DNA of 13,475 bases. It comes from Chrysochromulina parva. Its lineage: Eukaryota > Haptophyta > Prymnesiales > Chrysochromulinaceae. Below are positions 1-8,192 of the stretch, piece by piece (position 1 is the first letter of the stretch; every line of letters begins with the position of its first letter). The DNA lies in contig PJAB01001585.1 in assembly GCA_002887195.1 (NCBI GenBank), forward strand, positions 1-13,475, read 5' to 3'. A program made the translations under genes and the position numbers. The notes beneath the pieces are model-generated. The model was not told the DNA's origin, did no database searches, and saw only the letters and a program-made list of their open reading frames with translations.

Positions 1-363
1 CCCATCCCCAACCTGGTGCTCGCGGGCGACTGGACGTCGCAAAAGTACCTGGGCTCGATGGAGGGCGCCATCTTGGGCGGCAAGCTCGCCGCCGAGGTCG
101 TCGCCGACAAGGCGCTCGGCCAGCCGACGAAGCCACTCAAGGAGATTCGACCCGAGATCGTGGCCGCCGCCAAGGCACACGTGGTCAAGCCTCCGCCGCT
201 CGTCAAGGGCGAGGGCGCGATTGCCTTTGGCGCGGGCGCGGTGCTGTCGGATGCGGGGCGGAAGCTGCTGCTAGAGAGTGACGAGGTGCAGTTCGACACG
301 TCCCAGGACAAGGGCAAGTTCGCAACGCCCAAGGAGAAGCGCGAGCTCGCCGGCGCCGCTTGA
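1..363 (+). CDS. PDS: 15-cis-phytoene desaturase, C-terminal end (copy A, 5' partial)
   Basis: The frame is open from base 1 and stops at TGA 361-363, giving the last 120 residues. The enzyme uses FAD to desaturate phytoene toward zeta-carotene on plastid membranes. Visible in the sequence is the C-terminal FAD-contacting block of the carotenoid desaturase/amine oxidase family: NLVLAGDWTSQKYLGSMEGA followed by an alanine-rich helix (GGKLAAEVV). The QKYL-SMEGA wording is that of plant/cyanobacterial phytoene desaturase rather than zeta-carotene desaturase, which has a DYIDSMEGA-like form. After this helix come about 80 further residues rich in Lys, Pro and acidic residues, longer than the usual tail; I recognise no domain there. 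The rest of the gene lies left of the window. A second PDS start sits at the right edge on the same strand. Family call is firm; relation to copy B is unknown. Confidence 0.9.
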   Translation, partial: PIPNLVLAGDWTSQKYLGSMEGAILGGKLAAEVVADKALGQPTKPLKEIRPEIVAAAKAHVVKPPPLVKGEGAIAFGAGAVLSDAGRKLLLESDEVQFDTSQDKGKFATPKEKRELAGAA

Positions 364-805
364 GCGCGACCGCGCGAAGCGTGGTTGAGAACCTGCGCAC
401 AGTCTCTCGGCGAAAAGAGGGCACGAAAGGAGACGGTGTGTACCTGTTGCGTTGTGCGGCCGGGTTCCAGTATATTTGTGCTCCTAGTCCCGCCGGGAAT
501 TTGAGTTGTTCAGGCTTTCAGCCGGCTTGTTCGCCCCGGTTCACGTTCGGGGGTTTTCCAGAGAATACTCCAGGCGCAGGAACCGCCCCCGTGCTTTTAC
601 CGCCGGCGCCGCCCAAGCCCCAAGGCGCCGCCACGCTAAGCCGCCACATGGTGATCATGCATTGTGTATGTGTGAAAATGAATGTGTGTCCGTGTGTGAT
701 TTAAAACAGGACCACACAATACAGCGGCGCTCATGTCTGTGTGACTTCTGACACAAGGGTGTCGCGCCTGTCGTGTTCACACACAAGGGTTGAGATGGCC
801 GCACG
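364..805. other. Intergenic region between PDS copy A and the dehydratase
   Basis: No convincing gene is seen. It must hold the PDS 3' UTR and the dehydratase promoter and 5' UTR. Around 657-700 the sequence is TG-rich (repeated TGTGTG) and ends in a small AT patch (TTTAAAAC), which could be a 3' end signal. The 9-mer GGCGCCGCC occurs at 605-613 and 624-632, and ACACAAGGGT at 751-760 and again at 781-790, 30 bp apart and just before the dehydratase start. Short ORFs here have no recognisable composition or motif. Confidence 0.6.
751..790. repeat. 10-bp direct repeat ahead of the dehydratase start
   Basis: ACACAAGGGT is present at 751-760 and 781-790 with 30-bp spacing; the second copy ends 15 bp before the ATG at 806. 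It could be a cis-element in the promoter or 5' UTR, or chance; nothing else in the sequence decides between these. Confidence 0.5.
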
Positions 806-2704
806 ATGGCGAGATTAATCAACGGCCTCGTCGGCCACCAGCCGGTCGCTGCCCGCCGCCTCTCCCGCTTCCCATGGACCAATTTTGCGACCCGCGCCCT
901 CGCCACCGGCCCAAAGCACCCGCTCGAGCGCTCTGATATTGTACCCGCCACGCAGCCACTCAAGAAGCGCTCCTTCGAGATTACCGGCGACCCAAAGGTG
1001 CCTGATGGCGCACCGGGCTCCTTTGTTAAGATGACGTGCTCGAGGAGCAACTTCCGCGCCGTCGGTTGGAGCGATGCAGACTTTCGCAAGCCCGTCATCA
1101 CCGTGGGCGTGCCGTACACCAATGTGATGCCATGCAACAACAAGTTCATGGATCTCGCAAACGCGGTGTGCGAGGCCATCGAGGCCGAGGGCGGCAAGGC
1201 GATGCTCGCGACGACGCCCATCATCTCGGACGGGCAGACGCAGGGCACCCTTGGCATGCGCTACTCACTCGTGAGTCGCGAGTACATCGCCGATTGCATC
1301 GAGATTATGCACGAGGGCTATGCGGCTGACGCGATGTTCTGCCTGGCGGGCTGCGACAAGTCGGTGCCCGCGGCGCTGATGCCGCTCGCGCGGCTGGACA
1401 TTGTGGGGCTCACACTCTTCGGTGGGCCCGCCCTGCCAGGCAAGTGCGCCACGCTCAAAGGGCGCTCCAAGGGCAAGCAACTCGATCCGGGCTCAGTGAT
1501 GGAGGGCATAGGCGCGTACGGCGCGGGCTTGATCGACGACGAGGAGCTGTACAAGCTCGAGTGCCACTCGCTGCCGGGCTCGGGCACATGCTCGGCGATG
1601 TTTACGGCGTGCACGATGGCCACCGTCATCGAGGCGCTCGGCATGTGTGTGCCGATGACTTGCTCGCCCGCCGCCGTCACCGAGAAGAACGAGATCAACC
1701 CGGTGAAGTTGGCCGACGTGCGTGCGAGTGTCAAGGCACTCTTTGCGCTCATGCGCGGCGAGGTGACTGCACGCTCGATCCTGACGCGCAAGGCGTTCGA
1801 GAACGCGGTCGCCATCGTATACGCCCTCGGTGGCTCCACGAACGCTGTGCTCCACGTCCTTGCTCTCGCGTGGGAAGCTGGCGTACCGTTCACGATTGAG
1901 GACTTTGACGCCATCGGGAAGCGCGTGCCCTTGATCGGCAACCTGTCGCCGCATGGGCCGCACCACATGGTGGATCTGCATGCCATGGGCGGTGTGCCGC
2001 GCGTCTTCCAAATCCTGCTCGACGCCGGGCTGGTCCATGGAGACGCCCTGACGGTGACGGGCAAGACGTGGGCGCAGAACCTCAAGGAGCTTGCCCTGCC
2101 GCCACTGCCAGCAGGCCAGACGGTGGTGATGCCGCTGAGCGCGCCGCTCTCGGCTGCTGGCAAGCACATCATCGTTCTCAAGGGGAGCCTCGCGCCACAG
2201 TCCGCGGTCATGAAGCTGAGCGGCAAGAGCCTCGCCACGTTTGAGGGTCCTGCCGTATGCTTCGACTCCGAGATGGACGCGTTCACAGCGATCATGGCGG
2301 GAAAGATCGTCAAAGGACATTGTTTGGTCATCAGGTACGAGGGGCCCAAGGGGGCGCCCGGGATGCCCGAGATGCTCTCACCAGGCGCCGCCCTCGTCGG
2401 TCAGGGCCTCGGCCCTCACGTGGCGCTTGTCACCGACGGCCGCTTCTCGGGGGCTTCGCACGGCATCATGATCGGGCACGTGACGCCAGAGGCGCGCGAC
2501 GGCGGCCCCCTTGCGGTTGTGCGCGACGGCGACATTGTGCGCATTGACACCAAGGCGCAGACGCTTGATCTCGCGATCTCGACCGAGGAGATCGCCGCGC
2601 GCCTGAAGGCGTGGAGCCCGCCGCCCGAGAAGGCCACCAAGGGAACGCTCGCCAAGTACACCAAGCTCGTGCAGTCCGCTCACCTCGGCGCGTACTGTGC
2701 ATAA
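806..2704 (+). CDS. ilvD: Dihydroxyacid dehydratase (IlvD/Edd family), probably mitochondrial
   Basis: Converts 2,3-dihydroxy-isovalerate and -methylvalerate to the 2-keto acids in valine, isoleucine and leucine synthesis. 632 residues, no intron. Iron-sulfur ligand candidates are Cys110 (MPCNNK), Cys183 (GCDK) and Cys262 (PGSGTCSAM). Lys185 in CDK is the metal-bridging carbamylated lysine of the family, and Ser548 in [10 protein letters not shown] is the catalytic base position. Further family blocks are [39 protein letters not shown] and [16 protein letters not shown]. The first ~45 residues exceed bacterial enzymes, are rich in Arg, Ala and Ser and lack acidic residues until Glu42, like a mitochondrial presequence; no signal-peptide core precedes it. 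The ATG at 806 has A at -3 and G at +4. The third cysteine block ([11 protein letters not shown]) departs from the usual AGSCGGMYTAN, so a sugar-acid substrate is not strictly excluded, but the C-terminal half follows dehydratases of the branched-chain pathway closely. Confidence 0.95.
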   Translation: MARLINGLVGHQPVAARRLSRFPWTNFATRALATGPKHPLERSDIVPATQPLKKRSFEITGDPKVPDGAPGSFVKMTCSRSNFRAVGWSDADFRKPVITVGVPYTNVMPCNNKFMDLANAVCEAIEAEGGKAMLATTPIISDGQTQGTLGMRYSLVSREYIADCIEIMHEGYAADAMFCLAGCDKSVPAALMPLARLDIVGLTLFGGPALPGKCATLKGRSKGKQLDPGSVMEGIGAYGAGLIDDEELYKLECHSLPGSGTCSAMFTACTMATVIEALGMCVPMTCSPAAVTEKNEINPVKLADVRASVKALFALMRGEVTARSILTRKAFENAVAIVYALGGSTNAVLHVLALAWEAGVPFTIEDFDAIGKRVPLIGNLSPHGPHHMVDLHAMGGVPRVFQILLDAGLVHGDALTVTGKTWAQNLKELALPPLPAGQTVVMPLSAPLSAAGKHIIVLKGSLAPQSAVMKLSGKSLATFEGPAVCFDSEMDAFTAIMAGKIVKGHCLVIRYEGPKGAPGMPEMLSPGAALVGQGLGPHVALVTDGRFSGASHGIMIGHVTPEARDGGPLAVVRDGDIVRIDTKAQTLDLAISTEEIAARLKAWSPPPEKATKGTLAKYTKLVQSAHLGAYCA

Positions 2705-2984
2705 GCTGAGCTGGGCAGATGCGATCTCGTAGCGATCTCGATGCTCATCGTCTCTCGAGTCTCGAGGGATGGTTAGCCTCGCACGCGGGGCTGCTCATCG
2801 TGCTTAGTGAGCCGAGCGGAGCGGTAGACTAGAGACAAGAGAGAGGGACAGATGAGACGGAGTCAGAGATATAGTTAGAGACGAGACCTCAGATAGATAT
2901 AAAGGGTTCACCTACAGTAAACTAACAGTATACGATACTTCAAACGTCCCAAACCGGCCAAAATCGGCGTCAACACGAGACGTC
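2705..2984. other. Convergent intergenic spacer (dehydratase / kinesin 3' ends)
   Basis: Both flanking genes end into this stretch, so it holds two 3' UTRs. It contains GCGATCTCG at 2721-2729 and 2732-2740, TGCTCATCGT at 2742-2751 and 2792-2801, the inverted motif CTCGAGTCTCGAG at 2754-2766, and a purine-rich, GAGA/AGACAG-like tract at about 2828-2900. No gene is seen; short ORFs extending from the kinesin side lack domain signals. Confidence 0.6.
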
Positions 2985-5900
2985 TCAACGCGGCACCACG
3001 GGTCGCGGCACCCGTCCAGGCATCCTGGGGCGCGCGACGGCATGTACGGCTGAGCCCGCCGGGGGGCGAGCCTGGGGTACTGGCCCTCCATCTCCAATGC
3101 CACTGACGAGCGCTGCCGGCTTGTAGCTCTGTGTGAAGAGAGGATTCTCCTTGGTAGGTGCGGGCTCCATGCCCATCACCGCGTCCGTGGCATGACGGGC
3201 CATCATGGTTGGGTCCGCCTTGCGCCCATCGCGGCTGAGCAGCCGGAGTCGCTTGAGCTCGCGCTCCTGGTTCTGGAGCAGCTCGTCCTTCTTGCGGCAC
3301 TCCATCATGTTCTGCGCGAGCGCCATGGCAAGCCCATCCTCCTTACCGCTCGCCATCATCGTCTTCACGTCCGCGAGCCATATTTGGTATTCCTGCTCGC
3401 TCGCGCGCGCCTGCACGAGCTCCATCGTGAGCGTCTCCAGGCGCGAGCGCATCAGCTGCCCTTCCTCGTCGATGCAACCGAGCTTTGCCGCGAGTGCAGC
3501 GAAATTCTCCTCGATCGCGCGCGCCGTCTTGAGCTCGATCGCTTGCTCGTCGATGTGGGACTGCATGGTCTCACGCACCTCTCGGCTCACCGCCACCTCC
3601 CTCTCCATCGTTGCGATGCGCCCCTCTGCCTTGGCCGCTCGCTCCCCCAGCCTCGCCATCTCGCTCGCGTGCTCCTTGAGCATCACTTCGTGCAGCTGCG
3701 CTTGCTGCAACAATTGCATGCGTAGCTCCCTTGCCACCGTGTCCGCAGTGATCGCCACGGCGCTGTGGGCGCCGGCGCCGCCATGGTTCGTGCCCCCCTC
3801 GGCGGGCCCGCCCTTGGCGACCAGGTCCTTGGCATGCATCTCGTGCTGCCGACGTGCCTGCTCCTTGATGGCGCCGATGAGCTGACTCATCTCAGAGAGC
3901 TGTGCCGCCTGCTCTGCAAGCGCCGCCTGCTGCTGCGCCTCGCGCGCCCGCTCGTCGCCCTTACCAGAGGTGATCTGCTCAATAGACGCCGCCTGGCACG
4001 AGACCACGGTCAGCAGCTGCGCATTGCTCTTCCTGGACAGCTCGAGCTCCTCCTTGAGCTCCGCCACGCTGCACAGCAGTGCCACCGTCGAGGCCCGAGC
4101 AGGCGAGGAAGGTGCAATTGAAGGTGCCACCTCGCCGTGGGCAAGGAGCGGCGGCGGCGGCGGCTGAGGTTGCCCGACCACGGGCACGGGGCGGCCCTCC
4201 TTGCCTACCCAGCGCCCTTGCTCTCGGTGCAGCAAGCGGTGCCCGGCACAGCGCTCGAGTACGACGAGCCCCCCCAGCAACCTCTCTATCCACGCAAGCT
4301 CCGCACTGGCCGAGCCGTCACCCTCGCGTGCCACGGCATCGTCCGCCGCTGCCGCCCTTGGCGCCGCAACGGCTGCCAGCGAGAGCTTGCGCCCCCTCAG
4401 TTGCTGACGCGCGCCGGCGACGCCGCCGCTGTCGCCGCTGGAGGCGGGCGGCGAGGCGAGGCCGTCAGGGAGCAGATAGGGCGCTAGCGAGCCGCTGCTC
4501 GTCGCGGCCTTCCAGGCATCCGAGCCCGAGCTGCGATCGGCGCCACGGGCGGCGCTGCTGGTGCCGCCCCCGCCCGCCCGTGGCCCGCACAACGCGCCGG
4601 CTGCGGCAACCACCCGGCCGCCACGGTTGGCGTCGTCGGCGTCGTCGATGTCGTCGTCGTCGTCGTCGTCGTCGTCCTCGGCAAAGACTGAGAGCTGCAC
4701 CTCGTCCTCAATCTCCGCCGCGAGATTCGCCGCCTCCTCATAACGCGCGAGCCGCTGCGAGCGCCGACGCTCCGACTCGGCGAAGGGCGGCGGGCTGCGC
4801 AGCTGCTCGGCCTCTGCACGCAACGCACCGCTGAGGCCTATGCCCACGTCGCGCAAGCCCGCGCCCACCATGGCGCCTGCGCGTGCCAGGCGATGCAGCT
4901 CGCGGAGGCGCCGACGAGACGCGATGCGCATCGCCTCAAGATCCTCGCATGCCTCGCGCACGTCCTCCTCGGTTCCAGTGCAGCCGCCGTCGCCACCCGC
5001 CGCCGTCGGCACCATGGCGAGCATGGCACCCAAATGGTTACCGGCACTCGCGCCCGCCATCATCTGCGCCCGCTCGGATACCAGCCGCGCCTGCAGCTGC
5101 CCGTGCAGCTGGACGCACGCCTTCCGGTAGCCTCTCCCCTTTTCGAGCTGCGTGCGCAGCGAGCACAGACGAAGCACCATCTGACGCGCCACGTGGAGGG
5201 TCGAGGCTTCGTGTGAGCCCAGGCTGCCAAGCGCGCGCTTGCCGTCAGCGGAGCTCAGGTCGATGGTTGCGCTCAGATCGACGAAGCTCACGAGCTCGGC
5301 GCGCAGCTCTGCGGCCGCGACACCGCTGCCGCTTGCCATCGAGGTTAGCTGCGAGGTTGCCTCGCCCAGCGTCTCGAGCACGAGCGTCGTGTAGCGCACC
5401 ACGCCACTCCACCGCTCCTCGGACGCGCGGATCTCGGACTCGAGATTCTGAAGCTCGTCCACGATGACGGCGCGCTGCTGCCACGCCACGTTCGCCCTCC
5501 AGAGGAGCTCCATCCAACGGCCGTGTGTGTGCACGTTCGTGCTGAGTTGGGCGCGCCGCTGCGCGTGATGTGCGGCCACTTGTTCGCGCAGCGCCCGCTC
5601 GCGTCCCAAGAGCGCCGCGCACGCCGCCTCGCGTTCTTCAAATGAATTCTGGAGCTTCTGCTCATAAAGCTCAATCTGCGAGCGGTACGCCGCGAGCTCC
5701 TCGCGGTCGTCCTCGCTCTGCTCGCTCGCGCCAAGCCGGGCGGAGAGCTTGCGCCGCAGCTCGTTGACCTCCTGACGCAGCCTGCCCACCTCACTCACGT
5801 GCTCGTTCTTGACCGCGCGGAGCTGAATGGCCTTGGCCCGATCCGCGTATTGAAGCGTGGTCAGGCTCTCCTCGAGATGCGCCTCCGCAGGCGAGATGCA

Positions 5901-5988
5901 TGCGATCATCACCGTGAGCGAGTTGCCGCCGAGCGACTCCTGCAGCACGCGCGTGAGCTTCGAGTTGCGGTACGGTACGAAAGTGCGC

Positions 5989-6020
<32 letters not shown>

Positions 6021-7277
6021 AGCTCCCTTGCCCTTAGCTTTGGCTTGCTCTGCGAGCGCCAAGATGACTTGGCCGAGGGCCGAGAGGCTCTGGGCGATTG
6101 GGAGCGGCAAGTCAGGCGGCAAGTCAGGCGGCAAGACATACGAGGGCACATCAGAGGGTAAGCACGGGCAGCACCTGGTTGATTTGAATACCCTCCTTTA
6201 GCCGTTGGCCCTCGGCGCCCGTCTTGGCGGCACGCTCGGAGCCAGCGAGGTCGACCAGGTTGATCTTGGCGGACACCTCGAGCTTGCGCGCCTCGCCGCC
6301 GCCATCGCCTATTCCGCTGCGGCCGCCGCCATTGCTCCCGTCGACTGCGCAGCCGGTGCCGTCCTCCGGTCCGCCGCCGCACTGCACCGGGGGGACCAAA
6401 CGCTGCTGCCGGATGTGCAGCGTCATGATGGCGTGCGAGCGGCTCGATCGCGCGTTCATCTGGGTCTCGCCCGTGACGCGCCGCGCGCCGCCATCGGCGG
6501 CCAGCTTCATCAGGTCTGCGCGCGCGCGCACAGGCACCTCCGTCAGCCCCTTGACGTGAACCCCAAGCTGCGGATGCTCCTTGATCTCGAGTGCTCGGGA
6601 AGCAGCGGCGGTCGGCACGAGGAGGTCGACGCACATCTCGTTGTAGATCTCGAGGTAGCTCACCTGCCATCCGGCGCCATCACACCATCAGTAGTTGCAA
6701 TCACAGTATCAATCAGGCGCAATCACAGTGCCCGTCTCGTGGAAAGTCTCACCGTGAGCAGGAACTTGGTGTCGGGCGTCTGCTCGAGCATCTGATCAAC
6801 CAGGAAGAAGAGCTCGTCGCCCAGCTGCGGCACGATGCCCAGCGCTCCGCCGCCGACGCTCTCGCCGCCCGACATGGTGAAGGTTTTGCCGCTCCCTGTC
6901 TGGCCGTATGCGAAGATGGTGCCATTGAAGCCTTCGAGCGCCTTGCGCAGGATGGGAGCGCCCAGATCGGCATAGATCTGCGTTTGCGAGGCCGAGCCAT
7001 CGTAGACGGAGTCGAAGTGGTAGCGCTGCTCGCCCTTCTCGCCGGGCGAAATGACGATTGAGGTTGGCGTGAACGTCATCGCCACCTCGCCCTCAGCCTT
7101 CCCGAGAGGACGGGCACGCACTGCGACGGTGACCGAGTCGGTGCTCCGGACGGGGGTTGAGTCCATGAATCTTGCCACGACGGTAGCAGCGACAGTAGGC
7201 GAGCGCGCGCTGATAACACGTTTGACCGGCACCGTCGTGGGCGGCGATCCTCGCGCACTTGCCGGGCGCCCCAACAT
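2985..7277 (-). CDS. Kinesin, N-terminal motor, kinesin-3-like (3 exons)
   Basis: Microtubule motor ATPase. Coding exons on the minus strand are 7277-6753, 6663-6175 and 6089-2985, both junctions in phase 0, giving 1372 residues. Motor about 47-430: P-loop GQTGSGKT 125-132, SYLEIYNE 177-184, switch I NARSSRSHA 245-253, switch II DLAGSER 313-319, then YRNSKLTRVLQESLGGNS from 378. YADRAKAIQLRAVKNE at the motor end and a lysine-bearing loop 12 resemble kinesin-3, but I see no FHA or PH domain, so subfamily is tentative. Heptad-like helical stretches follow at about 435-530 and 985-1295, separated by a disordered part with nine aspartates (810-818). A KEN tripeptide lies at 1318-1320, a possible mitotic degron. 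Loop 10 carries a Gly-rich insert (about 265-302). Start: ATG 7277 has weak context; Met38 (7166) is an alternative. Cargo is unknown. Confidence 0.92.
4632..4676 (-). repeat. GAC/GTC trinucleotide repeat coding poly-Asp in kinesin
   Basis: Nine consecutive GAC codons (4676-4650) encode Asp810-818, continued by a degenerate stretch IDDADDA. It lies in a low-complexity Gly/Ala/Ser-rich part between the helical regions, and is probably a flexible acidic segment. Confidence 0.85.
5988..6017 (-). repeat. GGC trinucleotide repeat coding Gly10 in kinesin loop 12
   Basis: Nine perfect GGC codons plus one GGG (read on the minus strand) encode residues Gly363-Gly372, directly after the basic stretch QAKAKGKGAA and before RTFVPYRNSK. 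This is a coding microsatellite within the microtubule-contacting loop of the motor, so its length may vary between alleles. Confidence 0.85.
6090..6174 (-). other. Kinesin intron 2 (85 nt)
   Basis: Exon 2 ends ATCAACCAG (INQ), the intron runs GTGCTGCCC to ATCGCCCAG, and exon 3 starts AGCCTCTCGGCC (SLSA). The join gives KEGIQINQ-SLSALGQVI, matching the family's INKSLSALG block, in phase 0. A 12-bp unit (plus-strand AAGTCAGGCGGC) is repeated at 6109-6120 and 6121-6132. Without splicing the reading frame hits a stop. Confidence 0.9.
6664..6752 (-). other. Kinesin intron 1 (89 nt)
   Basis: Reading the minus strand, exon 1 ends CTCACG, the intron starts GTGAGACTT and ends GATGGCAG, and exon 2 resumes with GTGAGCTACCTCGAG (VSYLE). 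Splicing restores the kinesin block LLT-VSYLEIYNE in phase 0. Inside, ACTGTGATTGC occurs twice 22 bp apart (plus-strand 6697-6707 and 6719-6729). Confidence 0.9.
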
Positions 7278-8192
7278 AGAATACAGCGTTGCCTGATGAG
7301 GAATTCTTCAAGAACGGCGTTGAAAGGGAGTATGGCTGTGATAATAGGGGGTCCAGGGGTCCCCGAGCTAGTGTTAACCGCATCCGTATGTACGCCGGTC
7401 CGGTGTCTTGGGTGTCGAATTCTAAACATTGGCTGTGAAGCGTCAGTACAGCGGCGCGAACAACCGCGACCCGTGGGGCGCGTTTACATGAGATTTTTTG
7501 GCTTTCGCCCGGGACGCGCGCGGGGTCGGCGGCGGACGCGGCGCGGCGCGCCACGCCGGCGCCATCGTGGCGCCCGCTGCGGCGAGCTTCGGCGAGCGAC
7601 ATGAGGCGCAGGTGGCAAGGGCAGGTGGTGGGTGAAGAGGCGCCATAGACGGTGCGGTCGGTGCACCCCTCGATGCGCGCGTCGGTGTGCCACGCGCGTG
7701 TCAACACAGTCACACAGGGACGAGCGTCGAGACACGACAGTCATACACAGGGACGAGCCTGCTCCGCGAGCGGTCGAGACGACGTCGAGACGAGAATCGA
7801 GATACAGATAGGCCGACTGCGCGAGAGGCGTCGAGACTGTCGACTGTGGAACGCTGAATGTGAAGTGTCTCGCCAACGCATCGCTTAATATCACAGTCGC
7901 GTAACGAAACACACAGAAGAAAAATATGTTTCGAGTGTTCGACGGAGTCGATCTGCGTTCGCCCTCACCCATCCCTGAGCCGGCAAGATCAGCCGCGGAG
8001 CACCGTCAGCCAGCCTTTTTCCGGCTTCACCTTGAGGCGGCCTTCACACCCCACTTCTTTCTACCAGGGCAGAGACCATCGCGTGGCCTCATCCAGCGCA
8101 GTCCTTCGCCTGATCTAAGCTTCATCATCATTGACGTGGGCGCACAGCTCGCTCGCTGCTTGCTCGCTCGCTGAAAACGCCTGTGACTCAGC
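7278..8192. other. Intergenic region upstream of the kinesin, no gene recognised
   Basis: It lies between the kinesin start and the 3' end of the membrane-protein gene, both on the minus strand, so it should hold the kinesin promoter and 5' UTR and the other gene's 3' UTR. Small ORFs on either strand are arginine-rich translations of GC-rich DNA without motifs. Around 7711-7835 the motif GTCGAGA occurs four times, and ACACAGGGACGAGC is duplicated. The block 7500-7600 is very GC-rich. I find no tRNA-like fold or other RNA gene. Confidence 0.55.
7712..7758. repeat. 14-bp direct repeat in the kinesin upstream region
   Basis: ACACAGGGACGAGC is present at 7712-7725 and 7745-7758 (33-bp spacing), embedded in a run of GTCGAGA-like words that continues to about 7835. 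Role unknown; it may be decayed minisatellite or a promoter element. Confidence 0.6.

Noticed and set aside
1318..2349. A 343-codon open frame antisense to the dehydratase
   Set aside because: It is a shadow of a strongly conserved gene in GC-rich DNA; its translation has no recognisable domain, while the plus-strand frame matches the family end to end.
4079..4834. 251-codon arginine/proline-rich frame opposite the kinesin
   Set aside because: Low-complexity shadow of the GC-rich minus-strand coding sequence, with no domain.
6151..7277. Kinesin as a broken or frameshifted pseudogene
   Set aside because: The frame breaks coincide with GT-AG introns of 89 and 85 nt whose removal restores conserved motor blocks exactly in phase 0.
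7278..8192. tRNA or other structured RNA gene in the long spacer
   Set aside because: No B-box-like GTTCGAATC sequence with a matching acceptor stem was found by eye; only GC-rich and repeat words are present.
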